41,747 nt of DNA from Abiotrophia sp965245735 (lineage in GTDB: Bacteria; Bacillota; Bacilli; Lactobacillales; Aerococcaceae). The DNA lies in NCBI GenBank assembly GCA_965245735.1, contig CBDFAX010000018.1:1-41747 (forward strand), in the 5' to 3' direction. Position 1 is the stretch's first letter. The number at the start of each line of letters is the position of its first letter. Of this stretch, positions 31,390-39,772 are shown one piece after another. The position numbers and the translations under genes were made by a program. The notes beneath the pieces were generated by a model that was given only the letters and a program-made list of their open reading frames with translations, was not told where the DNA came from and made no database searches.

Positions 31390-32894
31390 AAGAGCCCTCC
31401 TAAGGCCTTCCGGTCGACCTTGCCATTTTGATTAAGGGGTAGGCTATCCAGAAAGACGATTTTCTTAGGAATCATGTAGTCTGGCAGGGTTTGCTTCAAA
31501 TGCGCCTTGAGTTCACGCACCGTTTGGAAACGTTGCTGGATGACTTGGTCATAAACCACAAAGCTGACTAAACTTCTGACCCTATCGCCTTCGTACTTAG
31601 GTAGGGTGATGGCTTGGCTGACCAGAGGATGCTTGATTAGGTTGGCATCAATATCCTCCAGTTCAATTCGGTAGCCATGCCACTTAATCTGGAAGTCAAT
31701 ACGACCATTACAGAAGAGTAAGTCATCTTCAAAGTAACCCACGTCCCCTGTCTTATAGGCAGGTTGCCCACCGACTTGGCCAAATTTCTGAGCGGTCAAT
31801 TCAGGTTGACCATAGTAGCCTTGCGCGACTGTATCCCCAATGATTTGGATTTCACCCTGGCCTTCTTCTGCCTCTTCTAGGGGCAGCAACTTGACCTGAC
31901 TGCCAGGACGGACACGCCCAACCGGTAAATTGTCAGGATAGGCATCTATCAAGGCTTGGTCGATATCCACCCAAGTCATCATCACCGTCGACTCGGTTGG
32001 CCCATAGGAATTATAGACCTTGGCCAAGGGGAAGCGATCCAAGAGGGCCTGAGCCGTACGAGCCTGAAGTTTCTCGCCGCAGAAGGCGAAACGTCTGACT
32101 TGGGGCAGCAGTTCTTGATTGAATTGCGGATCGGCCAAACAAGTGTCCACAAAGGACGGCGTGGACACCCAAGTGGAAATGCCCGACTGCTTGAGGCAGT
32201 CGAACAAGGCCCCATAATTGCTTAACAAGCCCTTGTCCAATTGATATAAGGTGGCCCCCATACAGAGAGCAGGATAGACGCTCATGACCGACAGGTCGAA
32301 GGAATAAGGCGGCTGTCCGATGAATACAGGTCTCTCGCCTGGTTGGGCTGGAATCAGTGGCAGATACCAAGTCAAGAAATTGTCTAGGTTCTCGGCTGAG
32401 ATGCAGACCCCTTTTGGTTGGCCAGTTGAGCCAGAGGTATAGATAATGTAGGCTGTCTCGAACCCCTTAACCGCCAGGTCATCAGCCGGCGCATCATAGC
32501 TCCCCGCCTGCACGATGGCTTGAGCTTGGGCTAAAGTGACTTGCCGGCAATCGAGTGACAAGTCTTCGGTCGTAAGAACCAAAGGCGGCGCCAACTTCTC
32601 AATGATAGCGGCCACCCGATCCAAGGGCATGGACAAATCAATGGGACAGTAGGCATGACCTGACTTAAGGCAAGCCAAGAAATAAACCAACATGTAGGGA
32701 TGCTTATGTCCGTAGACAACTAGGGGTGAACGGTCCTGGCCCAAGGTCTCCTGCAACCAGCCTGCTAATTGGTCAACGGCTAGCCACATGTCCTGATAGG
32801 TGAGTGTTTGGGCATCCTGATTCAAACGATTCAATTGGCAAGCAAGGACCTGTGAGTTACGATGGGCTTGGATTGCTTGCATAAATTTCAACAT
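31386..32894 (-). CDS. dltA: D-alanine--DltC ligase
   Basis: A 502-residue adenylate-forming enzyme that activates D-Ala with ATP and loads DltC. Motifs are YIIYTSGSTGQPKG, NSYGPTEST, YKTGDVGYF and the C-terminal lysine in NQNGKVDRKAL. I use the ATG at 32894, nine bases after GGAG; a GTG six bases earlier is also in frame. D-Ala comes from Alr encoded in this window. D-alanylation lowers the negative charge of the wall and raises resistance to cationic peptides. Confidence 0.95.
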   Translation of the reverse strand: MLKFMQAIQAHRNSQVLACQLNRLNQDAQTLTYQDMWLAVDQLAGWLQETLGQDRSPLVVYGHKHPYMLVYFLACLKSGHAYCPIDLSMPLDRVAAIIEKLAPPLVLTTEDLSLDCRQVTLAQAQAIVQAGSYDAPADDLAVKGFETAYIIYTSGSTGQPKGVCISAENLDNFLTWYLPLIPAQPGERPVFIGQPPYSFDLSVMSVYPALCMGATLYQLDKGLLSNYGALFDCLKQSGISTWVSTPSFVDTCLADPQFNQELLPQVRRFAFCGEKLQARTAQALLDRFPLAKVYNSYGPTESTVMMTWVDIDQALIDAYPDNLPVGRVRPGSQVKLLPLEEAEEGQGEIQIIGDTVAQGYYGQPELTAQKFGQVGGQPAYKTGDVGYFEDDLLFCNGRIDFQIKWHGYRIELEDIDANLIKHPLVSQAITLPKYEGDRVRSLVSFVVYDQVIQQRFQTVRELKAHLKQTLPDYMIPKKIVFLDSLPLNQNGKVDRKALGGLL

Positions 32895-32916
32895 ACTCAC
32901 TCACTCCAAACATTTC

Positions 32917-32937
32917 CTTGTTCTCTACTAGAACAAG
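32917..32937 (-). promoter_or_regulatory. Perfect 8-bp inverted repeat in the dlt leader
   Basis: CTTGTTCT-N5-AGAACAAG lies 22 bases before the dltA ATG, with no T-run. It is either an operator or a leader hairpin near the ribosome binding site. A weak TTTTCA-N16-TATGAA promoter is upstream. Confidence 0.6.
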
Positions 32938-33029
32938 TGATTACTTTTCTACAATTCATAGTTTACACCACGTATATGAAAAAGATATGAAAAACTCCAC
33001 CACATTCTGCGAAGATGTGATTTAAATAT

Positions 33030-33054
33030 AAAAAGAGCTACTCACTAGCAGCTC
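33030..33054 (-). terminator. Terminator of the MazG-like gene
   Basis: GAGCTGCT-AGTG-AGTAGCTC (one mismatch or wobble) with TTTTTAT on the minus strand. The stem is formed partly by the last codons of the gene. Confidence 0.7.
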
Positions 33055-33373
33055 CATCTAATTCTGTTGGCGGGGCCGGATACTTAATGGCATTCTTACG
33101 CAGTTTATCCGCAATAATGTCGTCAATATCCAGGCCTAAATTATCTGCCAGCATATAAGTATAGATTAAAACATCTGCTACTTCTTCTTTAATATGTTCT
33201 AAGTCTTGACTATTAGCTTCCTCAGGCGTCCGCCATTGATAGATTTCCATCAATTCAGCCGCTTCAATCGCAATCGATATAGCCAAGTCCTTCTCATTAT
33301 GATAAGGTCGCCAATGACGTTCATCGCGGAAACGATTGATGGCCGCCATGGTTTCTGAGCTTTGTTGATTCAT
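33038..33373 (-). CDS. MazG-like nucleotide pyrophosphohydrolase
   Basis: A 111-residue all-alpha protein. Acidic metal-binding helices read EAAELMEIYQW and EEVADVLIYTYMLAD, the EExxE...ExxD pattern of MazG/RS21-C6-type NTP pyrophosphatases. It probably cleans up non-standard dNTPs. I take the ATG at 33373 with AGGTGA upstream; two earlier in-frame starts lie within ten bases. It follows the CpXC gene with almost no gap, so they form one operon. Confidence 0.85.
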   Translation of the reverse strand: MNQQSSETMAAINRFRDERHWRPYHNEKDLAISIAIEAAELMEIYQWRTPEEANSQDLEHIKEEVADVLIYTYMLADNLGLDIDDIIADKLRKNAIKYPAPPTELDGAASE

Positions 33374-33382
33374 TCTCATCAC

Positions 33383-34039
33383 CTAGTCTTGGTCTTGCTC
33401 TAGTTGGGCCATGAGCCATTCTGCCCATTGCTGATTGATGAAGAAGCCACCACCGTAGCGGGCTAGCTCCTGGGCAAAGCTGTCCTTGGTTAGGTCATAC
33501 TGGCCCTGGTCAAAGGCCACCGTCGCGACCAATTCATGGTCATCCCCTAGCAGAAATTGGGCTTTACCTTCCTTGGTCAATGCATAAAGAATATGCTTAA
33601 TTGGCTGGTCTGGCATTTGTTGGTGGAAACCAGCAAAGACCAAGTATTTTTGTAACTCTACAATGCGGTCATCTAGACCCGCTTCATGAATTTGAATCTT
33701 CTCCCAGAGATTGGGCAAGCCGTGTACAATCCGGATAGTGGTGACAGCCATCTGTTCGGGGGTGAAGGTGTCCTTCAATACTTGCACATCTTCTTCAAAA
33801 AAACTAGGATCTGGTTCGTAGAAGAGGACAAGGCCCTTTTGTAAATCTTGATAGAGGAAGCCGTAATCCGCCATGCCCTCATAGCCACACTCAGGACATT
33901 TTACTTTGAAAAATTCCCCAGACAGAATGGCTTCACGTTCCGGTGACTGGTCAGTGACATCGATTGTTCCATAGACCTTGACGTCGATTGGTGCCTGACA
34001 TTGGTGGCAAGCCACTTGCTTCACATCATATTGAGACAT
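33383..34039 (-). CDS. CpXC-domain protein
   Basis: A 218-residue cytoplasmic protein with an N-terminal zinc-ribbon-like CpXC domain: CHQC (about 11-14) and CPEC (about 48-51) flank a beta-rich stretch. The remaining 150 residues are acidic with no motif I know. The family has no established function. It is the first gene of a two-gene operon with the MazG-like protein. TATAAT at 34071-34076 (minus strand) is the probable -10. Confidence 0.75.
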   Translation of the reverse strand: MSQYDVKQVACHQCQAPIDVKVYGTIDVTDQSPEREAILSGEFFKVKCPECGYEGMADYGFLYQDLQKGLVLFYEPDPSFFEEDVQVLKDTFTPEQMAVTTIRIVHGLPNLWEKIQIHEAGLDDRIVELQKYLVFAGFHQQMPDQPIKHILYALTKEGKAQFLLGDDHELVATVAFDQGQYDLTKDSFAQELARYGGGFFINQQWAEWLMAQLEQDQD

Positions 34040-34381
34040 TAGGGCACTTCCTTTTAATTTTCTTGACCCTATTATAACATATTAGGATGGACTTGGCTCG
34101 TTAAAAGAAAGCCTCGCGCCCCGTAAAAGCGCTATCTTTATTAGATTGTTCGCTATTATTTAAGTAAAGAAGCCACCCAAAAAGATAATCAAAAAAATAA
34201 CCGACTGCTTGAGTGTTTTTTGCTAGATAGCCCCCTCCTAAACTCCTTCATTTCCCACTTCTTGCATTTCAGCTCCCCTCTCTTACCACTTAAGCCCCAA
34301 TTTTGACCACTTAGCTTTTTGATCAACTCAAGGTCCAAACATCATGGTAAGATAAGCCTGTAGTAAAGGAGGACACCCCAA
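34040..34381. other. Divergent intergenic region between CpXC and ABC-LytTR operons
   Basis: About 340 bases with no gene. The left side has the CpXC -10; the right side has the LytTR-type direct repeats and the ABC operon promoter. The middle (34100-34260) is AT-rich on the left and pyrimidine-rich on the right, without evident structure. Confidence 0.6.
34285..34353 (+). promoter_or_regulatory. LytTR-type direct repeat and activator-dependent promoter
   Basis: ACCACTTAA (34285-34293) and ACCACTTAG (34306-34314) are 9-bp direct repeats with a 12-bp gap, 21 bp start to start. This is the geometry of LytTR-domain binding sites such as those of ComE. They end ten bases before a poor -35 (AACTCA, 34325-34330) that is 17 bp from -10 TAAGAT (34348-34353). 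Confidence 0.75.
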
Positions 34382-35269
34382 ATGTTAATTCAAACCCAAA
34401 ACCTAACCAAACGTTACGGCGATAAAACCGTCGTACAACAACTCAACCTATCCATCCCCCAAGGTCAATTAGTGGCGCTCTTAGGTCCTAACGGGGCCGG
34501 TAAATCCACCACTATTAAGATGTTAACCGGCCTCTTGTCCCCTAGCGAGGGTTCTATTATCTTCCAAGGTCAACAGCTTTCTCGCTCAGACTATCAGCGC
34601 CAACTGGGCGTGGTCTTCCAAGACAGTATTTTAGACCAAGACTTGACCGTTGGCCAAAACCTCTTAAATCGGGCCAAATGCTACCGTAACTTTGAAGCCA
34701 GCCAGCTGGACTTCCTGATCCAAGTCTTTGAACTCGAGTCGATTTTGAAGCAAAGCTATGGCACCTTATCTGGCGGCCAACGCCGTCGTGTCGACATCGC
34801 GCGCGCCCTGGTCCACCAGCCCAAATTCTTGATTCTGGATGAGCCTTCAACTGGTTTAGACATCCAAACCCGTAATGTCATCTGGGATGCCCTCTTGCGC
34901 CTACGCCAAGAACAGGGCCTGACCATTCTCTTAACCACCCACTACTTAGAAGAAGTAGAAGCTGCTGACTATGTCTACATTATTGACCACGGTCACTTGA
35001 TTGCGGCCGACACAGTCAGCCAGCTCAAAGCTCAATATGCCTATGACACCCTGAGCCTAGACCTTGAAGATCCGCAAGCCCTAGCCCAAGAACTTGCCCC
35101 CGACTACCAAGTCCGTCTAGATGGCCCGCTCTTGAAGGTTGACCTCAAGCCTGAGCAATCCGTCTGGCCCCTCTTAGATCGTTACCGCCCACTTATTAAG
35201 CACTTTGAATACCATCGCGGTAGTGTCGATGACCTCTTTATTAATTTAACCGGAAGGGAGATCCGCTAA
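34382..35269 (+). CDS. ABC transporter ATP-binding protein (DrrA-like)
   Basis: A 295-residue ATPase. It has Walker A GPNGAGKST (about 37-45), Q-loop LGVVFQDS, signature TLSGGQRRRVDIARAL, Walker B FLILDEPSTGL and switch LTTHYLEEVEAAD. The C-terminal 80-residue extension is typical of ABC-2 export ATPases. The ATG follows AAAGGAGG. It is first in an operon with its permease, a LytTR regulator and a DUF3021 protein. The exported substrate is unknown; drug or peptide efflux is plausible. Confidence 0.9.
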   Translation: MLIQTQNLTKRYGDKTVVQQLNLSIPQGQLVALLGPNGAGKSTTIKMLTGLLSPSEGSIIFQGQQLSRSDYQRQLGVVFQDSILDQDLTVGQNLLNRAKCYRNFEASQLDFLIQVFELESILKQSYGTLSGGQRRRVDIARALVHQPKFLILDEPSTGLDIQTRNVIWDALLRLRQEQGLTILLTTHYLEEVEAADYVYIIDHGHLIAADTVSQLKAQYAYDTLSLDLEDPQALAQELAPDYQVRLDGPLLKVDLKPEQSVWPLLDRYRPLIKHFEYHRGSVDDLFINLTGREIR

Positions 35270-35270
35270 T

Positions 35271-36140
35271 ATGTTACACTTCACACTTCGTTGCCTTCGC
35301 CTCTACTTCATCCAAAAGAGCCGTGTCTTCTTCTCGCTCTTAGGTGCCCTCATCACCTTCATTCTCTACCTAGCCTTTCTCAAGGACAACATGGCCTCTT
35401 CCTGGCCACAGTTGCCAGGTGTTAACACCTTCTTGGATTACTGGCTCTTAGGGGGAATCTTGGCCATCGTCGGGGCGACCACTAGCGCAGCAGGTCTCAG
35501 TCAAATGGTAGCGGATAAAGAAAAAGGCGTCCTAGCCGACTTCCTCTTAACTGATTTAAGCTATAATCAAATGCAATTTGGCTACTTCCTAGCCAGCGCC
35601 CTAATCAGTTTGATTATGCAGGTTCTTGCCCTAGTCTTATTATTTACCTACTACGCGCTAACGGCGGGCATGACCCTATCAGGCTTGCAATTACTTCAGG
35701 TCTTGGGTGCTATGGTCTTGTCGGCCCTAGTTTGGACTAGCTTCAATGTCTTACTCTTTGGCTTCGTTAGAAGCCTGACTAGCTTCGGCCATGTTATGTT
35801 ATTACTATCTACTTCCCTAGGTTTCTTCGCTGGCGTCTACCTACCACTAGGGCTCTTGCCACAAGCAAGCCGTTGGGTCATTCAAGTCACCCCAGCCCCT
35901 TACTTCTCCTCTCTCTTCCGTCACATTCTACTAGCGCCTACGCAAGCAGCCATGACCCAGCAGGTGCCTGACTTCATGTTACAACAAATCTTGCGCCACA
36001 CCGGTGTCGGCTTGGATGTCGGTTTCTTAACCAGCGCTAGCCAGGAAGTCCTCATTCTCTTAGGCTTCGGCCTCCTCTTCCTCATTCTCATGCCAATCTT
36101 AGGCAAATTTAGTCGCAAACTGGCCTTACATAGTCTATAA
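35271..36140 (+). CDS. ABC-2 type transporter permease
   Basis: A 289-residue membrane protein with six predicted helices: about 18-36, 56-75, 105-125, 140-160, 170-190 and 257-275. It begins one base after the ATPase stop, with GGGAG as binding site, so the two form one exporter. It lies directly upstream of the LytTR regulator gene. Confidence 0.88.
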   Translation: MLHFTLRCLRLYFIQKSRVFFSLLGALITFILYLAFLKDNMASSWPQLPGVNTFLDYWLLGGILAIVGATTSAAGLSQMVADKEKGVLADFLLTDLSYNQMQFGYFLASALISLIMQVLALVLLFTYYALTAGMTLSGLQLLQVLGAMVLSALVWTSFNVLLFGFVRSLTSFGHVMLLLSTSLGFFAGVYLPLGLLPQASRWVIQVTPAPYFSSLFRHILLAPTQAAMTQQVPDFMLQQILRHTGVGLDVGFLTSASQEVLILLGFGLLFLILMPILGKFSRKLALHSL

Positions 36141-36175
36141 TAGGGAGGAAGATGCTGTTTTAGGAGGGAGCCCTT

Positions 36176-36646
36176 GTGAATATACGATTTGAGCCCAATC
36201 CCCAACTCGCCCCTGATACGGTCAATGTGACGGTGGAAGCGGCTAAGCTTAACACAGAGGCCCTGCAAGTCCTGCAGCTTTTGGAAGAAAATCAAAAGGC
36301 CTCTTCAGGTCTTACACGGCTTCCGCTCCTAGTCGATGACAAGACCATCATGGTGGCTAGTCAAGATTTGATTGCTATGGAAGTCTACCAGAATGAGTTG
36401 ACCGTCTACACTCAAGAGGCTACTTACCTAGTCAAAGGCCAGCTCAATAAGATGTTGGAACGCTTAGACGGGCGAGACTTTGTCCAAGTCTCCAAGAGCG
36501 CCCTGCTCAATATCAACCATCTGCACACGCTTGAAATGGGATTTTCTGGCAATATGGTGGCCTTACTGACCCACAAAATCAAACTTGGCGTTAGCCGTAA
36601 ATACCTGCCAGCACTCAAGCAAGCGCTGGGCATGGGAGGGATATAA
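36176..36646 (+). CDS. LytTR-domain transcriptional regulator
   Basis: A 156-residue regulator. A short N-terminal part (about 1-50) precedes a LytTR DNA-binding domain (about 55-152) with GRDFVQVSKSALLNINHL and SRKYLPALK. It lacks a receiver domain, as usual for the group encoded with DUF3021 proteins. The start is GTG at 36176, preceded by TAGGAGGG. It probably binds the direct repeat at 34285-34314 and activates its own operon, with the membrane partner DUF3021 controlling it. Confidence 0.88.
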   Translation: MNIRFEPNPQLAPDTVNVTVEAAKLNTEALQVLQLLEENQKASSGLTRLPLLVDDKTIMVASQDLIAMEVYQNELTVYTQEATYLVKGQLNKMLERLDGRDFVQVSKSALLNINHLHTLEMGFSGNMVALLTHKIKLGVSRKYLPALKQALGMGGI

Positions 36647-36647
36647 G

Positions 36648-37061
36648 ATGTTAAAAACACATACCTTAGCCTTCGTCAATGGCCTTCTGGTTGGCTCACT
36701 CACCTATCTGCTCTGTACCTTGGTCTTCCTTCGGACCAGCACCATTAGACCTGCCGAAGTCGTTACCGTGCTCATCATGAGTGGCCTCATCGGCCTTGTC
36801 ACCCTCCACTATCGGGAGTGGGAAGAAGATCATAACCTGACCTTGGCCTTGCTTCTTCATTTCGCTTCTATCCTTATCATTGTCGGTATCACGGCCCTCT
36901 ACAATGGCTGGATTAGCTTTTCTTGGCAGGATTTACTTCCTTTTGTTGGAGTTGTCTTGGTCATCTACATCCTAATCTGGCAAGGTATGATTTGGCATCG
37001 CCGCTTGGATGTGGCGGCCACCAACCATCTCATTCAAAAACGACGTCAAAAGTCTCACTAG
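36648..37061 (+). CDS. DUF3021 membrane protein, LytTR partner
   Basis: A 137-residue protein with four membrane helices (about 6-25, 36-52, 66-85 and 95-115) and a basic C-terminal tail. The ATG at 36648 follows GGGAGG and lies one base after the LytTR stop; an earlier frame start inside the LytTR gene is not supported. DUF3021 proteins are thought to hold or inhibit their LytTR partner at the membrane (family-level inference). A terminator follows. Confidence 0.83.
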   Translation: MLKTHTLAFVNGLLVGSLTYLLCTLVFLRTSTIRPAEVVTVLIMSGLIGLVTLHYREWEEDHNLTLALLLHFASILIIVGITALYNGWISFSWQDLLPFVGVVLVIYILIWQGMIWHRRLDVAATNHLIQKRRQKSH

Positions 37062-37070
37062 CTAGTAAAA

Positions 37071-37110
37071 TAAGCCCTCCCTAGGAATCCTAAGGAGGGC
37101 TTGTATTTTT
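37071..37110. terminator. Bidirectional terminator between DUF3021 gene and paralogue cluster
   Basis: AAGCCCTCC (37072-37080) pairs with GGAGGGCTT (37094-37102), followed by GTATTTTTATT on the + strand and preceded by an A-rich stretch. It serves both convergent operons. Confidence 0.85.
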
Positions 37111-37648
37111 ATTGATAGTAAGCTGAACCATTTTGTAAGATTTTATGCTGGCAATAATTTTGTAGGTTTTCTAGCTGACGTTGATGCTCATCCGTTCCAA
37201 GGCGGTAGCTTCTGCCTTGGAAGGTCAGGACCAAATTCAAGCTCTTGACCCGCGTCTGGCCTGTGCGGCCCACACGATAACGGTGCATCTTGACCTTGAC
37301 TAAATCCGACCAGGAATGACGATCCTCGCGATCCCCTATGCTAATAGCAACTTGGCTACCCAAGTCACGTATGACCACTGGACGGCGCCAGATTTTCTCA
37401 TAGGCCCACTGAACTAAAGCAGATGACCCTAAAAGCCAAATCACGAAGACTAACAACAATAAGGCTTCATGAGCGCCTTCTGGCGTCCTTTTCCATAGCC
37501 AATCGAGCAGGGAAAGTAGCCCCCAGCCTAGCAAGGACATAAAGACCAGAATCAGCCCCACAATAGACCAAAAACGCACGCCATAGACATGGCTAACCCG
37601 CAAGACCTTGCTGAATTCTAGCTCTTTATTTTCATGATGTGTCTCCAT
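37109..37648 (-). CDS. Unrecognised two-helix membrane protein, paralogue 1
   Basis: A 179-residue protein with no family I recognise. Two membrane helices (about 27-47 and 61-80) are followed by a cytoplasmic beta-rich domain with VIRDLGSQVAISIGDREDRH, HSWSDLVKVK and a late FQGRSYRLGTDE. It is the most divergent of three tandem copies, with an extra acidic N-terminus (METHHENKELEFSK). The C-terminal domain has the feel of a PH-like fold, a guess. It sits last of the three in transcription order. Confidence 0.7.
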   Translation of the reverse strand: METHHENKELEFSKVLRVSHVYGVRFWSIVGLILVFMSLLGWGLLSLLDWLWKRTPEGAHEALLLLVFVIWLLGSSALVQWAYEKIWRRPVVIRDLGSQVAISIGDREDRHSWSDLVKVKMHRYRVGRTGQTRVKSLNLVLTFQGRSYRLGTDEHQRQLENLQNYCQHKILQNGSAYYQ

Positions 37649-37730
37649 GTCTGACTCGCCGTCCTTTCATCTAGGCTTATTCTACTCTAGTTCAATCTTT
37701 CCAGCAAGTGGCTGACTTGCTTCCAAATGT

Positions 37731-38240
37731 CTATTTGGACTTCTTAGACTTTTTGCCTCTATTCCTTATTTTACTCTGGCAATAATGTTGGAATTTTGTC
37801 AATTCTGTTACATATTCATCCGTCCATAGACGATAGGTCCGCCCTCTGAAAATCAGCAATAGACTCAAGCTCCTGGGTGTAGTAACAGTGCCATGCTTTG
37901 TTAAACCTGGCTCCGCCTTGACCTTGCGCAAGTCATCCCAGTCATGACACTTCTCTCGATGGCCTACCTTAATGGCAATTTGACTCCCTATATCGCGTAT
38001 GGTAACTGATTGGCGCCAGATTTTGTCATGAGACCAAAAAATCATCGGAGCTGCTATAAAGGGCCAGGCAAGAAGCATACATGGGCCTAAGACTGGCTGC
38101 CAGCTTCTGGGTGAGAGCTTAAACAAGAAAAGTAGTCCCCAGCCCACTAAGGACATAAAGATTAGCACCAAGACCAGACCGGACAAAAAACGCACCCCTA
38201 AAATTTGACTAACCCGCAAATCTAGGCTTAATTTCTTCAT
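37731..38240 (-). CDS. Unrecognised two-helix membrane protein, paralogue 2
   Basis: A 169-residue paralogue with MKKLSLDLRVSQILGVRFLS, two helices (about 15-38 and 48-66), TIRDIGSQIAIKVGHREKCH, DWDDLRKVK and FRGRTYRLWTDE. It ends in a lysine-rich tail (KKSKKSK). Its gene and flanks repeat those of paralogue 3 at a spacing of 593 bases. GGGAG precedes the ATG. Confidence 0.72.
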   Translation of the reverse strand: MKKLSLDLRVSQILGVRFLSGLVLVLIFMSLVGWGLLFLFKLSPRSWQPVLGPCMLLAWPFIAAPMIFWSHDKIWRQSVTIRDIGSQIAIKVGHREKCHDWDDLRKVKAEPGLTKHGTVTTPRSLSLLLIFRGRTYRLWTDEYVTELTKFQHYCQSKIRNRGKKSKKSK

Positions 38241-38323
38241 AGCTCGTTCTCCCGTCCTTTCATCTAGGCTTATTCTACTCTAGTTCAATCCTTCCAATTA
38301 GTGGCTGACTTGCTTCCAAATGT

Positions 38324-38833
38324 CTATTTGGACTTCTTAGACTTTTTGCGTCTATTTCTTATTTTACTCTGGCAGTACCGTTCTAGGCTTCTCAAGTCTT
38401 CTATATAATCATCCGTCCCTAGGCGATAGGTCCGCCCTTTGAAAATCAACACCAGATTTAGACTCATGACGGGAGAGGCATAGTATCTACTTTGCCCTTC
38501 AGTCGACACCTTGACCTTGCGCAAGTCGTCCCAAGCATGACACTTCTCTCGATGGCCTACCTTAATGGCAATTTGACTCCCAATATCGCGTATGGTAACC
38601 GGTCGGAGCCAAATCTTGTCATAGGACCACCGAACCAGAGGAGCCGCGATAAAGGGCCAGGCAATATAGAAACATACGCTTAAGACTGGCTGCCAGCTTT
38701 TAGGGGAGAGCTCATATAAGGAAAGTAGCCCCCAGCCTACTAAGGACATAAAGACTAGCAACAAGACCAAGACGGACAAAAACCGTACCCCAAAAATATG
38801 GCTAACCCGCAAATCTAGGCTTAGTTTCTTCAT
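38324..38833 (-). CDS. Unrecognised two-helix membrane protein, paralogue 3
   Basis: A 169-residue protein highly similar to paralogue 2 over its whole length, including the KKSKKSK tail. I chose the ATG at 38833 because it matches the start of paralogue 2 and has GGGAGAG upstream; an in-frame ATG five codons earlier overlaps that site. It is the first of the three in transcription order. Function is unknown. Confidence 0.72.
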   Translation of the reverse strand: MKKLSLDLRVSHIFGVRFLSVLVLLLVFMSLVGWGLLSLYELSPKSWQPVLSVCFYIAWPFIAAPLVRWSYDKIWLRPVTIRDIGSQIAIKVGHREKCHAWDDLRKVKVSTEGQSRYYASPVMSLNLVLIFKGRTYRLGTDDYIEDLRSLERYCQSKIRNRRKKSKKSK

Positions 38834-38904
38834 AGCTAGCTCTCCCATCCTTTCACATAGGCTTATTCTACTCTAATCGTCTCTTTCTAGCAAGAAGAAG
38901 ACGC

Positions 38905-38932
38905 AAAAAAAGACCGCCTCAGGCAGTCTTTC
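38905..38932 (-). terminator. Terminator of the nadR-pnuC-nrtR operon
   Basis: AAGACTGCC-TGA-GGCGGTCTT (one G-U pair) with seven T following on the minus strand, five bases after the nrtR-like stop. Confidence 0.88.
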
Positions 38933-38936
38933 CTTA

Positions 38937-39761
38937 CTAATAAAATGGATTGAGTTGATAGGTGTAGGTTTTGTGACTACGCCCTCGTTTACCAGCACCT
39001 GCATGGCCAAATTCCAGGAAGGTCAGATACTTCTCCTGACGCAATCTGAAGGCCGTCATGCCCACATTGCGGAATTGGGGATGATTGAAGACATCGAAGA
39101 TGGCCCGCACATCCTTAATGGTGAAAGTACTTGGCAGAAGCGACAGAACCGTCGGATGGTACTCCAACTTGTTGGATAGGCGTCTCACCGCTTTGGTAAT
39201 AATCAACTCATGGTCAAAGGCCAAGTCGTGAATGAAGTCTTGATTCTCACTATCCACTAACAAGAGAGCTCCTGATTCGGTCACCGAGAGATTGGCCCAG
39301 CAAATGGCGCTGGCATCATCCCCTGCCACCGCCTCCTGGCCGCTATCATAGGGCAGGTAGACGATGTGGGCCACCGAGACCACCCAGGCCCGCGGATCGC
39401 GACCTGGACTGGCAAAGGTCTCCAACTGCTCAATTCGCAACGGGTCCAAAGCAATATGAGTTTCCTCTAGCACCTCACGAATGGTAGCCTGAGTGGTGTC
39501 TTCATCTGGTTCGACAAAGCCACCCGGCAAGGCATAGTGACCCAAGAAAGGATGGGCCTTGCGCTTAATCAAGAGCAATTGTAATTGGGGCGTCTCTTCT
39601 TGGTCGGCCTGATACCAGCGCAAAATGACATTGTCTACTGTTAGGGCTGGTTTGGGATAGTTGGGAAATTCCTGTTTTTGGTACCAGGTCAAAAATTCTT
39701 CCTGGCTGGCCTCAGTCTCATAATAGTGCTTTTCGGCTTGAGGATCCTTAAATTCAGGCAT
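38937..39761 (-). CDS. nrtR: NrtR-like Nudix regulator of NAD metabolism
   Basis: A 274-residue protein: an N-terminal Nudix domain (about 30-170) and a C-terminal winged-helix domain (about 180-270), the NrtR layout. The Nudix box is GGFVEPDE...REVLEETHI, with His where catalytic Nudix enzymes have Gly. NrtR proteins repress NAD biosynthesis genes and release DNA on binding ADP-ribose. The ATG at 39761 follows AAGGAGGG; a start 42 bases earlier lies inside pnuC. It is encoded with nadR and pnuC, the expected targets. An ADP-ribose pyrophosphatase role is an alternative. Confidence 0.83.
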   Translation of the reverse strand: MPEFKDPQAEKHYYETEASQEEFLTWYQKQEFPNYPKPALTVDNVILRWYQADQEETPQLQLLLIKRKAHPFLGHYALPGGFVEPDEDTTQATIREVLEETHIALDPLRIEQLETFASPGRDPRAWVVSVAHIVYLPYDSGQEAVAGDDASAICWANLSVTESGALLLVDSENQDFIHDLAFDHELIITKAVRRLSNKLEYHPTVLSLLPSTFTIKDVRAIFDVFNHPQFRNVGMTAFRLRQEKYLTFLEFGHAGAGKRGRSHKTYTYQLNPFY

Positions 39762-39772
39762 GAAGTCCCTCC

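Larger units (their letters stand above)
37661..38847 (-). repeat. Tandem 593-bp duplication carrying paralogues 2 and 3
   Basis: The intergenic block GTCCTTTCATCTAGGCTTAT recurs from 37661 to 38254, and in altered form at 38847, each 593 bases apart. The 3' flanks (GCTGACTTGCTTCCAAATGT...) also repeat. Both coding and spacer DNA are conserved, so the duplication is recent. Confidence 0.85.

Noticed and set aside
37722..37739. Terminators after paralogues 2 and 3 (TCCAAAT/ATTTGGA stems)
   Set aside because: The stems are short, partly within the stop region and not followed by a T-run on the coding strand.
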